A stretch of 64,000 nucleotides of DNA from Tahibacter aquaticus (lineage in GTDB: Bacteria > Pseudomonadota > Gammaproteobacteria > Xanthomonadales > Rhodanobacteraceae), in assembly GCF_004363655.1 (NCBI RefSeq), contig NZ_SNZH01000010.1, positions 186,001 through 250,000 of the forward strand. Direction: 5' to 3'. The position numbers and the translations under genes were made by a program. Below the pieces are notes generated by a model. That model did not search any database. It was not told the DNA's origin and saw nothing but the letters and a program-made list of their open reading frames with translations. Below, piece by piece: positions 17,704 through 25,590 of the stretch (position 1 is its first letter; each line of letters opens with the position of its first letter).

Positions 17704-18701
17704 CAGGCCGCACTCTCCACAGGTTCCCGCCGGCGTCGCAGCGACAGCGCCGGCAGCAGGGCCAGCAGCAGCGCCAGGCCCAGCGGCAGATGGAACCATT
17801 CGTCCACCGGGCGGTAGCGCTGGCTCTGGTCGGCGGCGGGTTCGAGCTGGTCGATGTCGCGGTAGATACCTGCCAATTCCTGCGTGTCGCGCGCGCGGAA
17901 GAAGCGCCCGCCGGTCTTTTGCGCCATCTCGGTGAGCAGTCCCGCATCCAGGTCGGCAGATGGGTTGACGGTACGGCTGCCGAAGAAATCGTCGACGCGC
18001 ATGCGCTCCGAGCCCAGGCCGACCGTATACACCTTTACTTTTTCCGCGGCGGCCAGCTCGGCGGCCTTGCGCGGATCGATCTCGCCGGCGGTATTGACGC
18101 CGTCGGTCAGCAATACCACCACGCGCTGTGCCTCGGGCCGGTCGCGCAGGCGCTTGACGGCCAGGCCCAGCGCATCGCCGATCGCGGTCTCGCGGCCGGC
18201 CAGGCCGACGACAGATTCTTCCAGCTGGGTCTTCACCGTTTTCACGTCGAAGGTCAGCGGCGTGAGCAGGTAGGCGTTGGAACCGAACAGGATCAGGCCG
18301 ACGCGGTCGCCGCCGCGACGCTCGATGAAGTCGCCGATGATGGCCTGCATGGCCTGGAAGCGCGTGGCCTGGCGTCCGCCCAGGGACATGTCGGCGATAT
18401 TCATGCTGCCCGACACGTCCAGCGCCAGCAGCAGTTCGCGCCCGCTGCGCGGCAGGTCGGCCGGCTCGCCTATCCATTGCGGCCGCGCCACGGCGGCCAG
18501 CAGCAGGCACCAGACCAGCCAGGGCCACAGGCGCTGGCGCGCGTCACGGCGCGACGATGAGGCCGCACTCAGCGCATCGACCACGCCAGCATACGGCAGG
18601 TGCAGCGCACTGCCCTGCTCGGCGCTGGCGGGCAGCCAGCGCGCGGCCAGCCAGGGCAGCGGCAGCAGCAGGAACAGCCAGGGCCAGGCAAATTCAAACA
18701 T
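17703..18701 (-). CDS. batA: BatA-like VWA membrane protein
   Basis: 332 residues. Membrane helices at about 5-20 and 60-77, a VWA domain (about 88-280) with an intact metal site (LALDVSGSM near 92-100, LILFGSNAYLLTPLT, LLTDGVNTAGEIDPRKAAELAA), and a C-terminal helix near 305-322. The start at 18701 (MFEFAWPW) is chosen because it begins at the first membrane helix; it overlaps the end of the DUF4381 gene by 8 bases. It is the active-looking VWA partner of the Bat/MoxR system. Confidence 0.9.
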   Translation of the reverse strand: MFEFAWPWLFLLLPLPWLAARWLPASAEQGSALHLPYAGVVDALSAASSSRRDARQRLWPWLVWCLLLAAVARPQWIGEPADLPRSGRELLLALDVSGSMNIADMSLGGRQATRFQAMQAIIGDFIERRGGDRVGLILFGSNAYLLTPLTFDVKTVKTQLEESVVGLAGRETAIGDALGLAVKRLRDRPEAQRVVVLLTDGVNTAGEIDPRKAAELAAAEKVKVYTVGLGSERMRVDDFFGSRTVNPSADLDAGLLTEMAQKTGGRFFRARDTQELAGIYRDIDQLEPAADQSQRYRPVDEWFHLPLGLALLLALLPALSLRRRREPVESAA

Positions 18702-19173
18702 TGCGCAACTCGCTGTGCAGCACGCGCCAGACATGGCCGCGCACCAGCGCCTGCAGCCGCGGCGCGTCGATGCCGGCACTGGCGGGCCGGTACGGCGCAT
18801 CGGTCAGGGCGTCGGCGTAGGCGGCAAAACCGTCGTCGTGGCGATCAAGAAAACGGATCCAGTCGGCCCCTTGCAGCGCCGCGGCCTCGGGCCGCACGGC
18901 GCGCGAAAGCCGGCGCAGGAACTGGGAAACCTGGGCCAGCCAGGCAGGCAGCGCCGCTGCATCGGCCGGGGGGCTGCCCAGACGGTCCCATTCGGCCAGG
19001 ATGGCGCGATGCCGGCGGCGTCTGCGCCAGGCCTGGCGCAGACGCCACAGAGCAAAGGCGAGCGCGGCCAGCAACAACAGGGCCAGCAGCCACCAGCCCG
19101 GGGCCGGCGGCCACCAGGACGGCGACGGCGGCAGATGAATATCGCGCAGGGTGGGCAGGTCGGGCGCGGCCAT
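18694..19173 (-). CDS. DUF4381-family membrane protein (159 aa)
   Basis: A short N-terminus rich in Pro and Trp (PPSPSWWPPAPGWW) leads into one membrane helix (about 28-45), an Arg-rich stop-transfer patch (RLRQAWRRRRRHR) and a helical cytoplasmic domain. This is the DUF4381 pattern, regularly found between DUF58 and batA in gammaproteobacterial MoxR operons. It overlaps both neighbours, which implies tight translational coupling. Its biochemical role is unknown. Confidence 0.85.
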   Translation of the reverse strand: MAAPDLPTLRDIHLPPSPSWWPPAPGWWLLALLLLAALAFALWRLRQAWRRRRRHRAILAEWDRLGSPPADAAALPAWLAQVSQFLRRLSRAVRPEAAALQGADWIRFLDRHDDGFAAYADALTDAPYRPASAGIDAPRLQALVRGHVWRVLHSELRNV

Positions 19174-20153
19174 CAGCCGGGGCTCCGGCGCGTGGCCAGG
19201 GCCAGGCCCAGTGCGGCAAGGCGGCGGCTGAGATCATCGCGCGTATCCAGCGCGAGACTGGCGATGCCCAGGCGCTTGCACTGATCGAGCAGCAACTGGC
19301 GCCGCGCGCGAAAGCCGGCCACCCATTGCGCATCGGCGCTGCCGCCGAACTCCAGCCAGCGCCGCGCGCCGGCCACTTCGATGGCGTAGCGTCCGCGCGG
19401 CGGCGCGGCAAGTTCCAGCGCATCGGTCAGCGTCAGCAGGCGTACGTCGCCATGCGCCGCCAGCCGCGCCAGCGGTGCTTCGGCAGCCGCATCGGCACAG
19501 AAGCCGTCGCTGAGCAGGATGACCAGGCTGCCGGGACGGGCCAGGCGGCGTGCGCGTTCCAGCGCGGCCGACAGTGGCGTGGCGCTGTCGCTGCGGTCGA
19601 CGCGGGCCAACGTGTCCCAGTCGCTCAGCGCGCGTAGACAATGCAGCACGCCCCGCGGACCGCCGGCCGGTCGCACTTCGCCGGTCACGCCGCTGCCGAA
19701 ACCCAGCGCGCCGACGCGGTCGCCGCCGCGGATCGCACTCCAGGCAATCAGTGCCGCGGCGCGCGCCGCCTGCACCGACTTGAAGCAGACACGGGTGCCG
19801 AAATGCATGCTGGGCGAGTGATCCAGCAACAGCAGTACGCTGCGTTCGCGCTCTTCCTGGAACACCTTGGTATGTGGCCGGCCGGTCCGCGCCGTGACGC
19901 GCCAGTCCATGCTGCGGATATCGTCGCCGGGCTGGTAGCTGCGCGATTCCACGTAGTCGACGCCGCGGCCGCGGAAGCGCGAGGTCTTGATGCCGGCCTG
20001 GGCCGCGGCCACCTTGCGCGAGGCGGCCAGCACCAGACTGCGCGCGGCAATGCGCTGGGCGATCAGATCGTCCAGCACCACTTCGACGCCGCCGCGGGCG
20101 GCGCCGCGTTGGTGCGCCGCGGTGGCGACGGCCGGATTTCCAGGCAAGCTCAT
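19173..20153 (-). CDS. DUF58-domain (VWA-like) protein (326 aa)
   Basis: Carries the DUF58 hallmark at about 58-90 (SRFRGRGVDYVESRSYQPGD, then IRSMDWRVTARTGRPHTKVF) and a VWA-like metal motif DHSPSM near 112, with VILLSDGF near 214 as the second element. No membrane segment, so it is probably cytoplasmic. It starts 7 bases after the moxR stop and its own stop shares a base with the DUF4381 start. DUF58 proteins accompany MoxR ATPases and may act as adaptors. Confidence 0.9.
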   Translation of the reverse strand: MSLPGNPAVATAAHQRGAARGGVEVVLDDLIAQRIAARSLVLAASRKVAAAQAGIKTSRFRGRGVDYVESRSYQPGDDIRSMDWRVTARTGRPHTKVFQEERERSVLLLLDHSPSMHFGTRVCFKSVQAARAAALIAWSAIRGGDRVGALGFGSGVTGEVRPAGGPRGVLHCLRALSDWDTLARVDRSDSATPLSAALERARRLARPGSLVILLSDGFCADAAAEAPLARLAAHGDVRLLTLTDALELAAPPRGRYAIEVAGARRWLEFGGSADAQWVAGFRARRQLLLDQCKRLGIASLALDTRDDLSRRLAALGLALATRRSPG

Positions 20154-20160
20154 GCGCGGC

Positions 20161-21156
20161 TCAAGGCAGGGCGATGCGCGCCAGCAACTGGGCGATCGCC
20201 TGGTCGCTGCGCACGCCTTCGGCTTCGGCTTCGTAGCTCAGCAGTACGCGATGGCGCAGTACGTCGGGCGCGACTGCGTGCACGTCTTCGGGCAATACGT
20301 AGTCGCGGCCGCGCAGCCAGGCATGGGCGCGGGCGCAACGGTCCAGGGCAATCGTGCCGCGCGGACTGGCGCCGAACGCGATCCAGCGGGCGAGATCGTC
20401 GCCATGGCGGGCCGGATTGCGCGTGGCCACCACCAGTTCGACGATGTATTGCTCCAGTGCCGGTGCCAGATGCAGATCCAGCACAGCCTCGCGCGCGGCG
20501 AAGATCTGGGCCTGGCTCAGGCATTTGCGCGGCGGCGGAACGTGGTGCAGTTCGGCACGTGCACGCTCCCGCGCCAGGCGCAGGATGGCGGTTTCGGACT
20601 GGGCGTCCGGATAGCCGATGGAAACATGCATGAGGAAGCGGTCGAGCTGGGCTTCCGGCAGCGGATACGTGCCTTCCTGCTCGATCGGGTTCTGCGTCGC
20701 CATGACCAGGAACAGCGGCGGCAGCGGATACGTGGTGCGGCCGATGGTGACCTGGCGCTCGCCCATTGCTTCGAGCAGGGCCGACTGCACCTTGGCCGGG
20801 GCGCGGTTGACCTCGTCGGCCAGAATCACATTGTGAAAAATCGGGCCGCGCTGGAATTCGAAGCGGGCTTCCTGCGGCCGGTAGATCTCGGTGCCGGTCA
20901 AGTCGGCGGGCAGCAGGTCAGGGGTGAACTGGACGCGATGGAAATCGGCCTCGATTCGGCTGGCCAGTTCCTTGATCGCGGTGGTCTTGGCCAGTCCGGG
21001 CGCGCCTTCGACCAGCAGGTGGCCGTCAGCCAGCAGGGCAATCAGCAGGCGGTCGACCAGATGCGCCTGACCGATGATGCAGGCGGACAGCTCGTCGCGC
21101 AGCGCTGAAAAGGTTTCGATCAGCGACGAGGTGCGCTGCGGTTCGGGTTGATCCAT
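20161..21156 (-). CDS. MoxR-family AAA+ ATPase
   Basis: 331 residues, first gene of the minus-strand Bat operon. Walker A GAPGLAKT at about 51-58, Walker B VILADEVNRAP near 108-118, sensor region FLVMATQNPIEQEGTYPLPEAQLDRF near 146-171, and a C-terminal lid (ASPRGTIALDRCARAHAWLRGRDYV). MoxR ATPases act as chaperone-like motors together with VWA proteins; here the likely clients are BatA, BatB and the DUF58 protein. The ATG at 21156 is used; the ribosome-binding site is weak. Confidence 0.93.
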   Translation of the reverse strand: MDQPEPQRTSSLIETFSALRDELSACIIGQAHLVDRLLIALLADGHLLVEGAPGLAKTTAIKELASRIEADFHRVQFTPDLLPADLTGTEIYRPQEARFEFQRGPIFHNVILADEVNRAPAKVQSALLEAMGERQVTIGRTTYPLPPLFLVMATQNPIEQEGTYPLPEAQLDRFLMHVSIGYPDAQSETAILRLARERARAELHHVPPPRKCLSQAQIFAAREAVLDLHLAPALEQYIVELVVATRNPARHGDDLARWIAFGASPRGTIALDRCARAHAWLRGRDYVLPEDVHAVAPDVLRHRVLLSYEAEAEGVRSDQAIAQLLARIALP

Positions 21157-21382
21157 GGAGAGTTCACCAGCAAGGCGTCGAAAACGGCGGTATGACCGCC
21201 ACGGAACGAGAAAGTTTAGCCGAGTCGCTCATCGCGACGACCAGCCACTACGACGGCGCAACATACCGGGCGCGGACCGCGGCAGAAGCAGGCAGCCGCA
21301 GACCCGGCCGGCGCGACACTAGTGGCAGCACCCCACTCTTTCGCAAGCGCCGAAAGGCAGGGGCATGCGCGCCTGCGCGTCA

Positions 21383-22570
21383 TCATGCCGCCGCGCTTGT
21401 CGCCAGGGCGACGGCATCGACCAGGGCCAGCGGCTTGCCGATCAGATAGCCCTGGGCGTAGGTGCAGCCCAGTTCGCGCAGCGAATCGAGCTGAGCCTGG
21501 GTTTCAACGCCTTCGGCGACGATGTTGCAGCCCAGCGAATGCGCCATCACCACCACCGCGTGCACGATGGCCAGGCAGCGCGGCTCGTGCATCTGGCGCA
21601 CGAATCCCTGGTCCAGCTTCAAGGTATCGAATTCCAGCTTGTGCAAATGGCCGAGATTGGAATAACCGGTGCCGAAATCGTCCAGCGCCACCTTGATGCC
21701 GGCGGCGTGGCAGCGCTCGATGATGCGGCTGACCTGTACGTAGTCCAGCACCAGGCTTTCGGTGATCTCGATCTTCAGCTGCGCCGGCTGCAGGCCATGC
21801 GCGCGGATGACGGCGAGAAAGCGGTCCAGCAGCGCCGGATCGGCCAGTTGGCGGCCCGACACATTCAAGGCCACGAACAGGGGGTCTGCGGCATCGCCCG
21901 GAGCGAGTTGCTGCAGTGCCGAACAGACCTGGTCGAGCACGTAGTCGCCGACCGGCACGATCAGCGAGGTTTCTTCGGCGAGCGCGATGAACTCGGCGGG
22001 CGAGATCGGCCCGCGCTCCGGATGGGTCCAGCGCGTCAGTGCTTCGAAGCCGGCGATGCGATGGTGCGCAATGTCCAGGATCGGCTGCAGGCGGACTTCC
22101 AGTTCGCCTTTGTCCAAAGCCTCGCGCAGATGGCCTTCGAGACGGATCTTGTCCAGCGCGACCGACGCGTCGGAACTGCGCGGTACCGGCAGGGACGCGG
22201 CAGACGGTTCGATCTGGCCCGACATCTGTGCCAGGGCCGAGCGATAACGCGAAATCTGGCTCAGCAGCAGGGCGCGTACCACCGGGTCGGCCGAATCCAG
22301 GCGCTCGGCGAACTGCTTGCGGTCGATCGGCATCAGCACGCAGTCGGCCAGCGCCCGCGCGGTGGCGCTGCGCGGCGAATCGTCGAGTACCGCCATCTCG
22401 CCGAGCAGGTCGCCGGGACCGAGCACGCCCAGTCGGCGCGATACGTCGCCATGCACGGTAATGACTTCGATGGAACCGCTCTCCAGCAGAAATGCCGAGG
22501 TCGGCGCATCGCCCTGATGAAACAGCACGCTGCCGGCGGGCACGTCGACGCGGAACGAGGTTGCGGCCAT
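21383..22570 (-). CDS. Cyclic-nucleotide-binding/EAL c-di-GMP phosphodiesterase (395 aa)
   Basis: An N-terminal cNMP-binding (CRP-like) domain (about 5-125; FHQGDAPTSAFLLESGSIEV, then LGPGDLLGEMAVLDDSPRSATARA) is joined directly to an EAL domain (about 155-390). All catalytic EAL elements are visible: EALTRW, NVSGRQL, KIEITES, ALDDFGTGYSNL, KLDQGFV, VAEGVET and AQGYLIGKP. It should therefore hydrolyse c-di-GMP in the cytoplasm, possibly under control of a cyclic nucleotide. No membrane segments. The start at 22570 is set by GGAGG nine bases upstream; the longer frame has no support. The gene stands alone. Confidence 0.9.
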   Translation of the reverse strand: MAATSFRVDVPAGSVLFHQGDAPTSAFLLESGSIEVITVHGDVSRRLGVLGPGDLLGEMAVLDDSPRSATARALADCVLMPIDRKQFAERLDSADPVVRALLLSQISRYRSALAQMSGQIEPSAASLPVPRSSDASVALDKIRLEGHLREALDKGELEVRLQPILDIAHHRIAGFEALTRWTHPERGPISPAEFIALAEETSLIVPVGDYVLDQVCSALQQLAPGDAADPLFVALNVSGRQLADPALLDRFLAVIRAHGLQPAQLKIEITESLVLDYVQVSRIIERCHAAGIKVALDDFGTGYSNLGHLHKLEFDTLKLDQGFVRQMHEPRCLAIVHAVVVMAHSLGCNIVAEGVETQAQLDSLRELGCTYAQGYLIGKPLALVDAVALATSAAA

Positions 22571-22750
22571 AAGAAGCTGCCTCCGGGGATGATCCGATGC
22601 TAGCAGGCGCCCGTTGCTGCAGGGCACCCCATGCTCGCGGGATGGGACAGGGCATCTGCTGCACGCCTCGCTGCCATTGTCACGCTGCTCCAGTACGGAT
22701 TTCGGCCAGCGCAGCCCTCATCGGTAGTCAACGACGGCACAACGGCGGTA

Positions 22751-22784
22751 ACGACAAAGGCCGCCTCGCGGCGGCCTTTGTCGT
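22751..22784 (-). terminator. Terminator of the Ig-repeat lipoprotein gene
   Basis: A perfect 15-bp stem (ACGACAAAGGCCGCC with its complement) around a TCGC loop lies 22 bases beyond the stop at 22806. The CTTTGTCGT side supplies the T-rich end on the minus strand; the hairpin could also work for the plus strand. Confidence 0.75.
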
Positions 22785-22805
22785 TACTCGGTTTGCGTAA
22801 TTCGC

Positions 22806-25505
22806 TTACGGAACCGTCACGGACACGTTGCAGGCACGCGCCGAGCTCATGGTTGCGTTGGCGGTAAGCGGGCCGGTCTGCGCGCATTGGCCACTGAATA
22901 TCACCGTCCGCGATGGCGGATTGGGCGGCAATGCGGCAGGCGGGCAGTTTGCACCGGTCGGCGTGGCAGTCAGGCTGACGGCTACACCTTCGTTGAACGG
23001 GGCGACGCAGCTGACGGCAGCGTTACCGGCCGGCGCACTGCAGGCAATGCCTGTCGGCGTGCTGGTGACGGTCAGGCCGCAGGCCGGATTGCCAGCCGCC
23101 ATCGGGTTCACATTGACTGTGAGGTCGAATGTATCGACCGTACCGCCGCAAAGCTCCGGCGGAGGCGGCGGGCTGACCGCACCTGACTCGCAGAAGTCGA
23201 TACCGGTGAAGGTGACCGTGGTCTCTTCGCCGGAGGCAGCGGTGAAGGTGCACTCGGCATCTTCCGACGTGCCATACCCGTTCAGACCGTTGTCGATCGC
23301 CGTCGCTGTGGTCTGGCCCTGAGCGTTGGTAACACCCGGTTGTATGCTAAGGCCGACAGGCGAAGTGCACTCGCCAGTGATCAACACACCAGGAACCGGA
23401 TTGCCGGCGGCGTCGCGCAAGGTCAGGGTAATCACACCGCCGCCGCCGCGGAACGCGCCAGGCTGCGCCGTCAATGAGCGATTGCCCGTCGCGATGATAT
23501 TGACCGTGTCGCTCAGGCCAATGGCGGAGAAGATCACGCGGGGCTCGCCAGTAGTGCCGCCGCCAGTCGTAGCCCCCATGCCGGTGGTGACGACCTGGGC
23601 CAGCACGCAGCCCGAGGGACCGGTCGCCGTGTCGGTGCTGCCTTGCGGACCGTTGCCGTCGACCGAACCGACGGCACCGACCGGCAGGCCGGCAAACGAA
23701 TAGTTGATGAAGATGCCCTGCAGCGGCGCGTTGTACTTGTCGACGATGCAAACGGTGACGAAGGCCGTCGTGTTGCCCGGGATCTCTTCCGGGTTCGCAC
23801 TGAGCGTTGCATCGGCCACACCGGGGAAGACGATACCGGAGATGTCGGTGACCTTCTTCTGTCCGTTATTGACGCCGACACCATCGCCCTGGGCAAACAG
23901 GTAGACGCTCTTGCCCAGCTTGCGGATGGGATAGGTCATCAGTGCGCTGGCGACGCCGAAGCGGTCGGTGACGCCCAGCGTGCCCGTATCCGGGAACTCG
24001 GGAATGTCGATGCTACCGGTATCGCGCACAGCGACGTCCTGGGCACGGCCGATCACGTACGGGATCACCGAGCCGTAGTCGACGCTGTTGCCGGTGTCGT
24101 CGTTGCGATTGAACGGCACGCTGACGTTGAGGCTGGTCAGGCTGTTGATCGAAGCAATCGTGCGCGCGCTTTCGAGATCGCGGTTGCCCGGGACCAGGTC
24201 GCCGAAAGCGAGCAGCGTATCGCCCGGGCCCGGACGGTCGCCGGTGCCGGTGAAGCGGCCGGTCGGCGCGGTGAACAGCGTGCCGGATTCCTGCGGATTG
24301 CCGTCGTTGCCGCCGATTACGAAGGTGCCGGAGCCCTGGGCCGGGAAGCCGGTCAGCGGCGAGTCGATTGCGCCGAAACGGATTACCGTGCCCTCGGGAA
24401 CCGGATTGCCCTGGCGATCGGTAGCCAGCGCGCTGACCACGAGCGAGTAGCTGCCGTTGGCGATATTCGGCAACGGTTCGGAGCTGTCGTCAGAAATCGG
24501 CGTATTCAGCACGCGGTTGATCAGAATCGCGCTCTGCGAGGGTGAAGTGATGGACAGGCTGAACAGCTTGCCGTCCGACACACTGATCGTCTGCACCACC
24601 GACACGGGATTGGTGATTCCGTTGTCCACATTGCCGTCGGCACGATCTGCTGTGACGCGAATCTGCACCGGGCCCTGGATGGTGCCTGCAGTGAAGGAGA
24701 CCGAAGCCGTACCCTGGATGGTACGGGTCTTGATCGAGGCCCCCGAAACAGCGCCGCCGGCACCCAGTGCGCTGAGGTTGCCGCTATTGGCCCCGCCGAC
24801 CACGTCGAACTGCAGATTGTTGTACGCGGTGTTGCCGGTGACCGGATCGGGTACCAGCTGGCCGCTGCCGTCGCGCAGGACAGCAGACAGGATCGAGCTG
24901 CTGTTGCCGCCGGTATCGTTGAGGTAGACATGCGTCGGGCTGGCACCGACGGCGATCGACGCCGGCAACGGCGTGGTCGACGGATTGATGGTGAAGCTCA
25001 GCGTCTTGGCGATGGTCGTGTTCGAACCGGTATCGCGCGCCGTAACCGTCAGCGTCGCGGTACCGGAGGTCGACGACGAGTGCACGAAGATGGTCGCGTG
25101 GCCGCCGGTAACGTCCACCGGGCCGCTGCCCAGGCGCGTGAGGAACTCGTTGCCGCTGAGGTAACGCCCCTGATCGTCCCGCAAGATGGGCGTGGTCGGA
25201 TCGTCCAAAGTAGAGAACGAAGCCGTTGCCACCGGATTGATCGATACCGCAATTTCCTGGCCGGTCACCAGATCGCCGTTGGCACGGCGCCAGGTCACAT
25301 CGACTTCGCTCATGAACGGCGATCCGCCGAACGGCGCCACATCGCCAATGTTCAACGGCAATTGCGTAGTGCTGGCGCGCAAATCCAAGGTTCCGCTCGG
25401 CGTGGGCTGGAACGCACCGTCGCCGCCGCTACCGCCTCCGCCGCCGCAGCTGGCCAGCATCAGGCTGGCAGCCAGCAGACCGAGGCAACGATTAAAAACT
25501 CTCAT
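22806..25505 (-). CDS. Large lipoprotein with invasin-like Ig repeats (899 aa)
   Basis: Signal peptide with a lipobox (LMLASC, Cys about residue 20) followed by a Gly-rich linker, so it is a lipid-anchored envelope protein. The body is a chain of beta-sandwich repeats of the Big_1/invasin type: for example TATLTVTARDTGSNTT near 150, SIAVGASPTHVYLNDTGGNSS near 188, and the C-terminal LTLRDAAGNPVPGVLITGECTSPVG near 720. A Pro-rich, Cys-containing end follows (EGVAVSLTATPTG; SRTVIFSGQCA). Start at 25505 (MRVFNR), giving a clean signal peptide. It lies 85 bases after pilQ on the same strand, separated by a hairpin. A surface-adhesion or pilus-associated role is possible but not shown. Confidence 0.8.
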   Translation of the reverse strand: MRVFNRCLGLLAASLMLASCGGGGGSGGDGAFQPTPSGTLDLRASTTQLPLNIGDVAPFGGSPFMSEVDVTWRRANGDLVTGQEIAVSINPVATASFSTLDDPTTPILRDDQGRYLSGNEFLTRLGSGPVDVTGGHATIFVHSSSTSGTATLTVTARDTGSNTTIAKTLSFTINPSTTPLPASIAVGASPTHVYLNDTGGNSSSILSAVLRDGSGQLVPDPVTGNTAYNNLQFDVVGGANSGNLSALGAGGAVSGASIKTRTIQGTASVSFTAGTIQGPVQIRVTADRADGNVDNGITNPVSVVQTISVSDGKLFSLSITSPSQSAILINRVLNTPISDDSSEPLPNIANGSYSLVVSALATDRQGNPVPEGTVIRFGAIDSPLTGFPAQGSGTFVIGGNDGNPQESGTLFTAPTGRFTGTGDRPGPGDTLLAFGDLVPGNRDLESARTIASINSLTSLNVSVPFNRNDDTGNSVDYGSVIPYVIGRAQDVAVRDTGSIDIPEFPDTGTLGVTDRFGVASALMTYPIRKLGKSVYLFAQGDGVGVNNGQKKVTDISGIVFPGVADATLSANPEEIPGNTTAFVTVCIVDKYNAPLQGIFINYSFAGLPVGAVGSVDGNGPQGSTDTATGPSGCVLAQVVTTGMGATTGGGTTGEPRVIFSAIGLSDTVNIIATGNRSLTAQPGAFRGGGGVITLTLRDAAGNPVPGVLITGECTSPVGLSIQPGVTNAQGQTTATAIDNGLNGYGTSEDAECTFTAASGEETTVTFTGIDFCESGAVSPPPPPELCGGTVDTFDLTVNVNPMAAGNPACGLTVTSTPTGIACSAPAGNAAVSCVAPFNEGVAVSLTATPTGANCPPAALPPNPPSRTVIFSGQCAQTGPLTANATMSSARACNVSVTVP

Positions 25506-25548
25506 GTCGTCTCTCCAAGCTCGCAATTTATTGCGTTTCTGGCCGCAA

Positions 25549-25575
25549 CGCCCGACCGTTGTCAACGGCCGGGCG
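25549..25575 (-). terminator. Hairpin between pilQ and the Ig-repeat lipoprotein gene
   Basis: CGCCCGACCGTT pairs with AACGGCCGGGCG at 11 of 12 positions around a 3-base loop, just past the pilQ stop. The T-tract is poor, so it may attenuate rather than end the pil operon transcript. Confidence 0.45.
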
Positions 25576-25590
25576 TGCGAGCTCAAGCGT

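Noticed and set aside
21157-21382. Search for a promoter or small gene between moxR and the EAL gene
   Set aside because: Only a weak TAAACT-like -10 without a matching -35 was seen; not enough to report as a feature.
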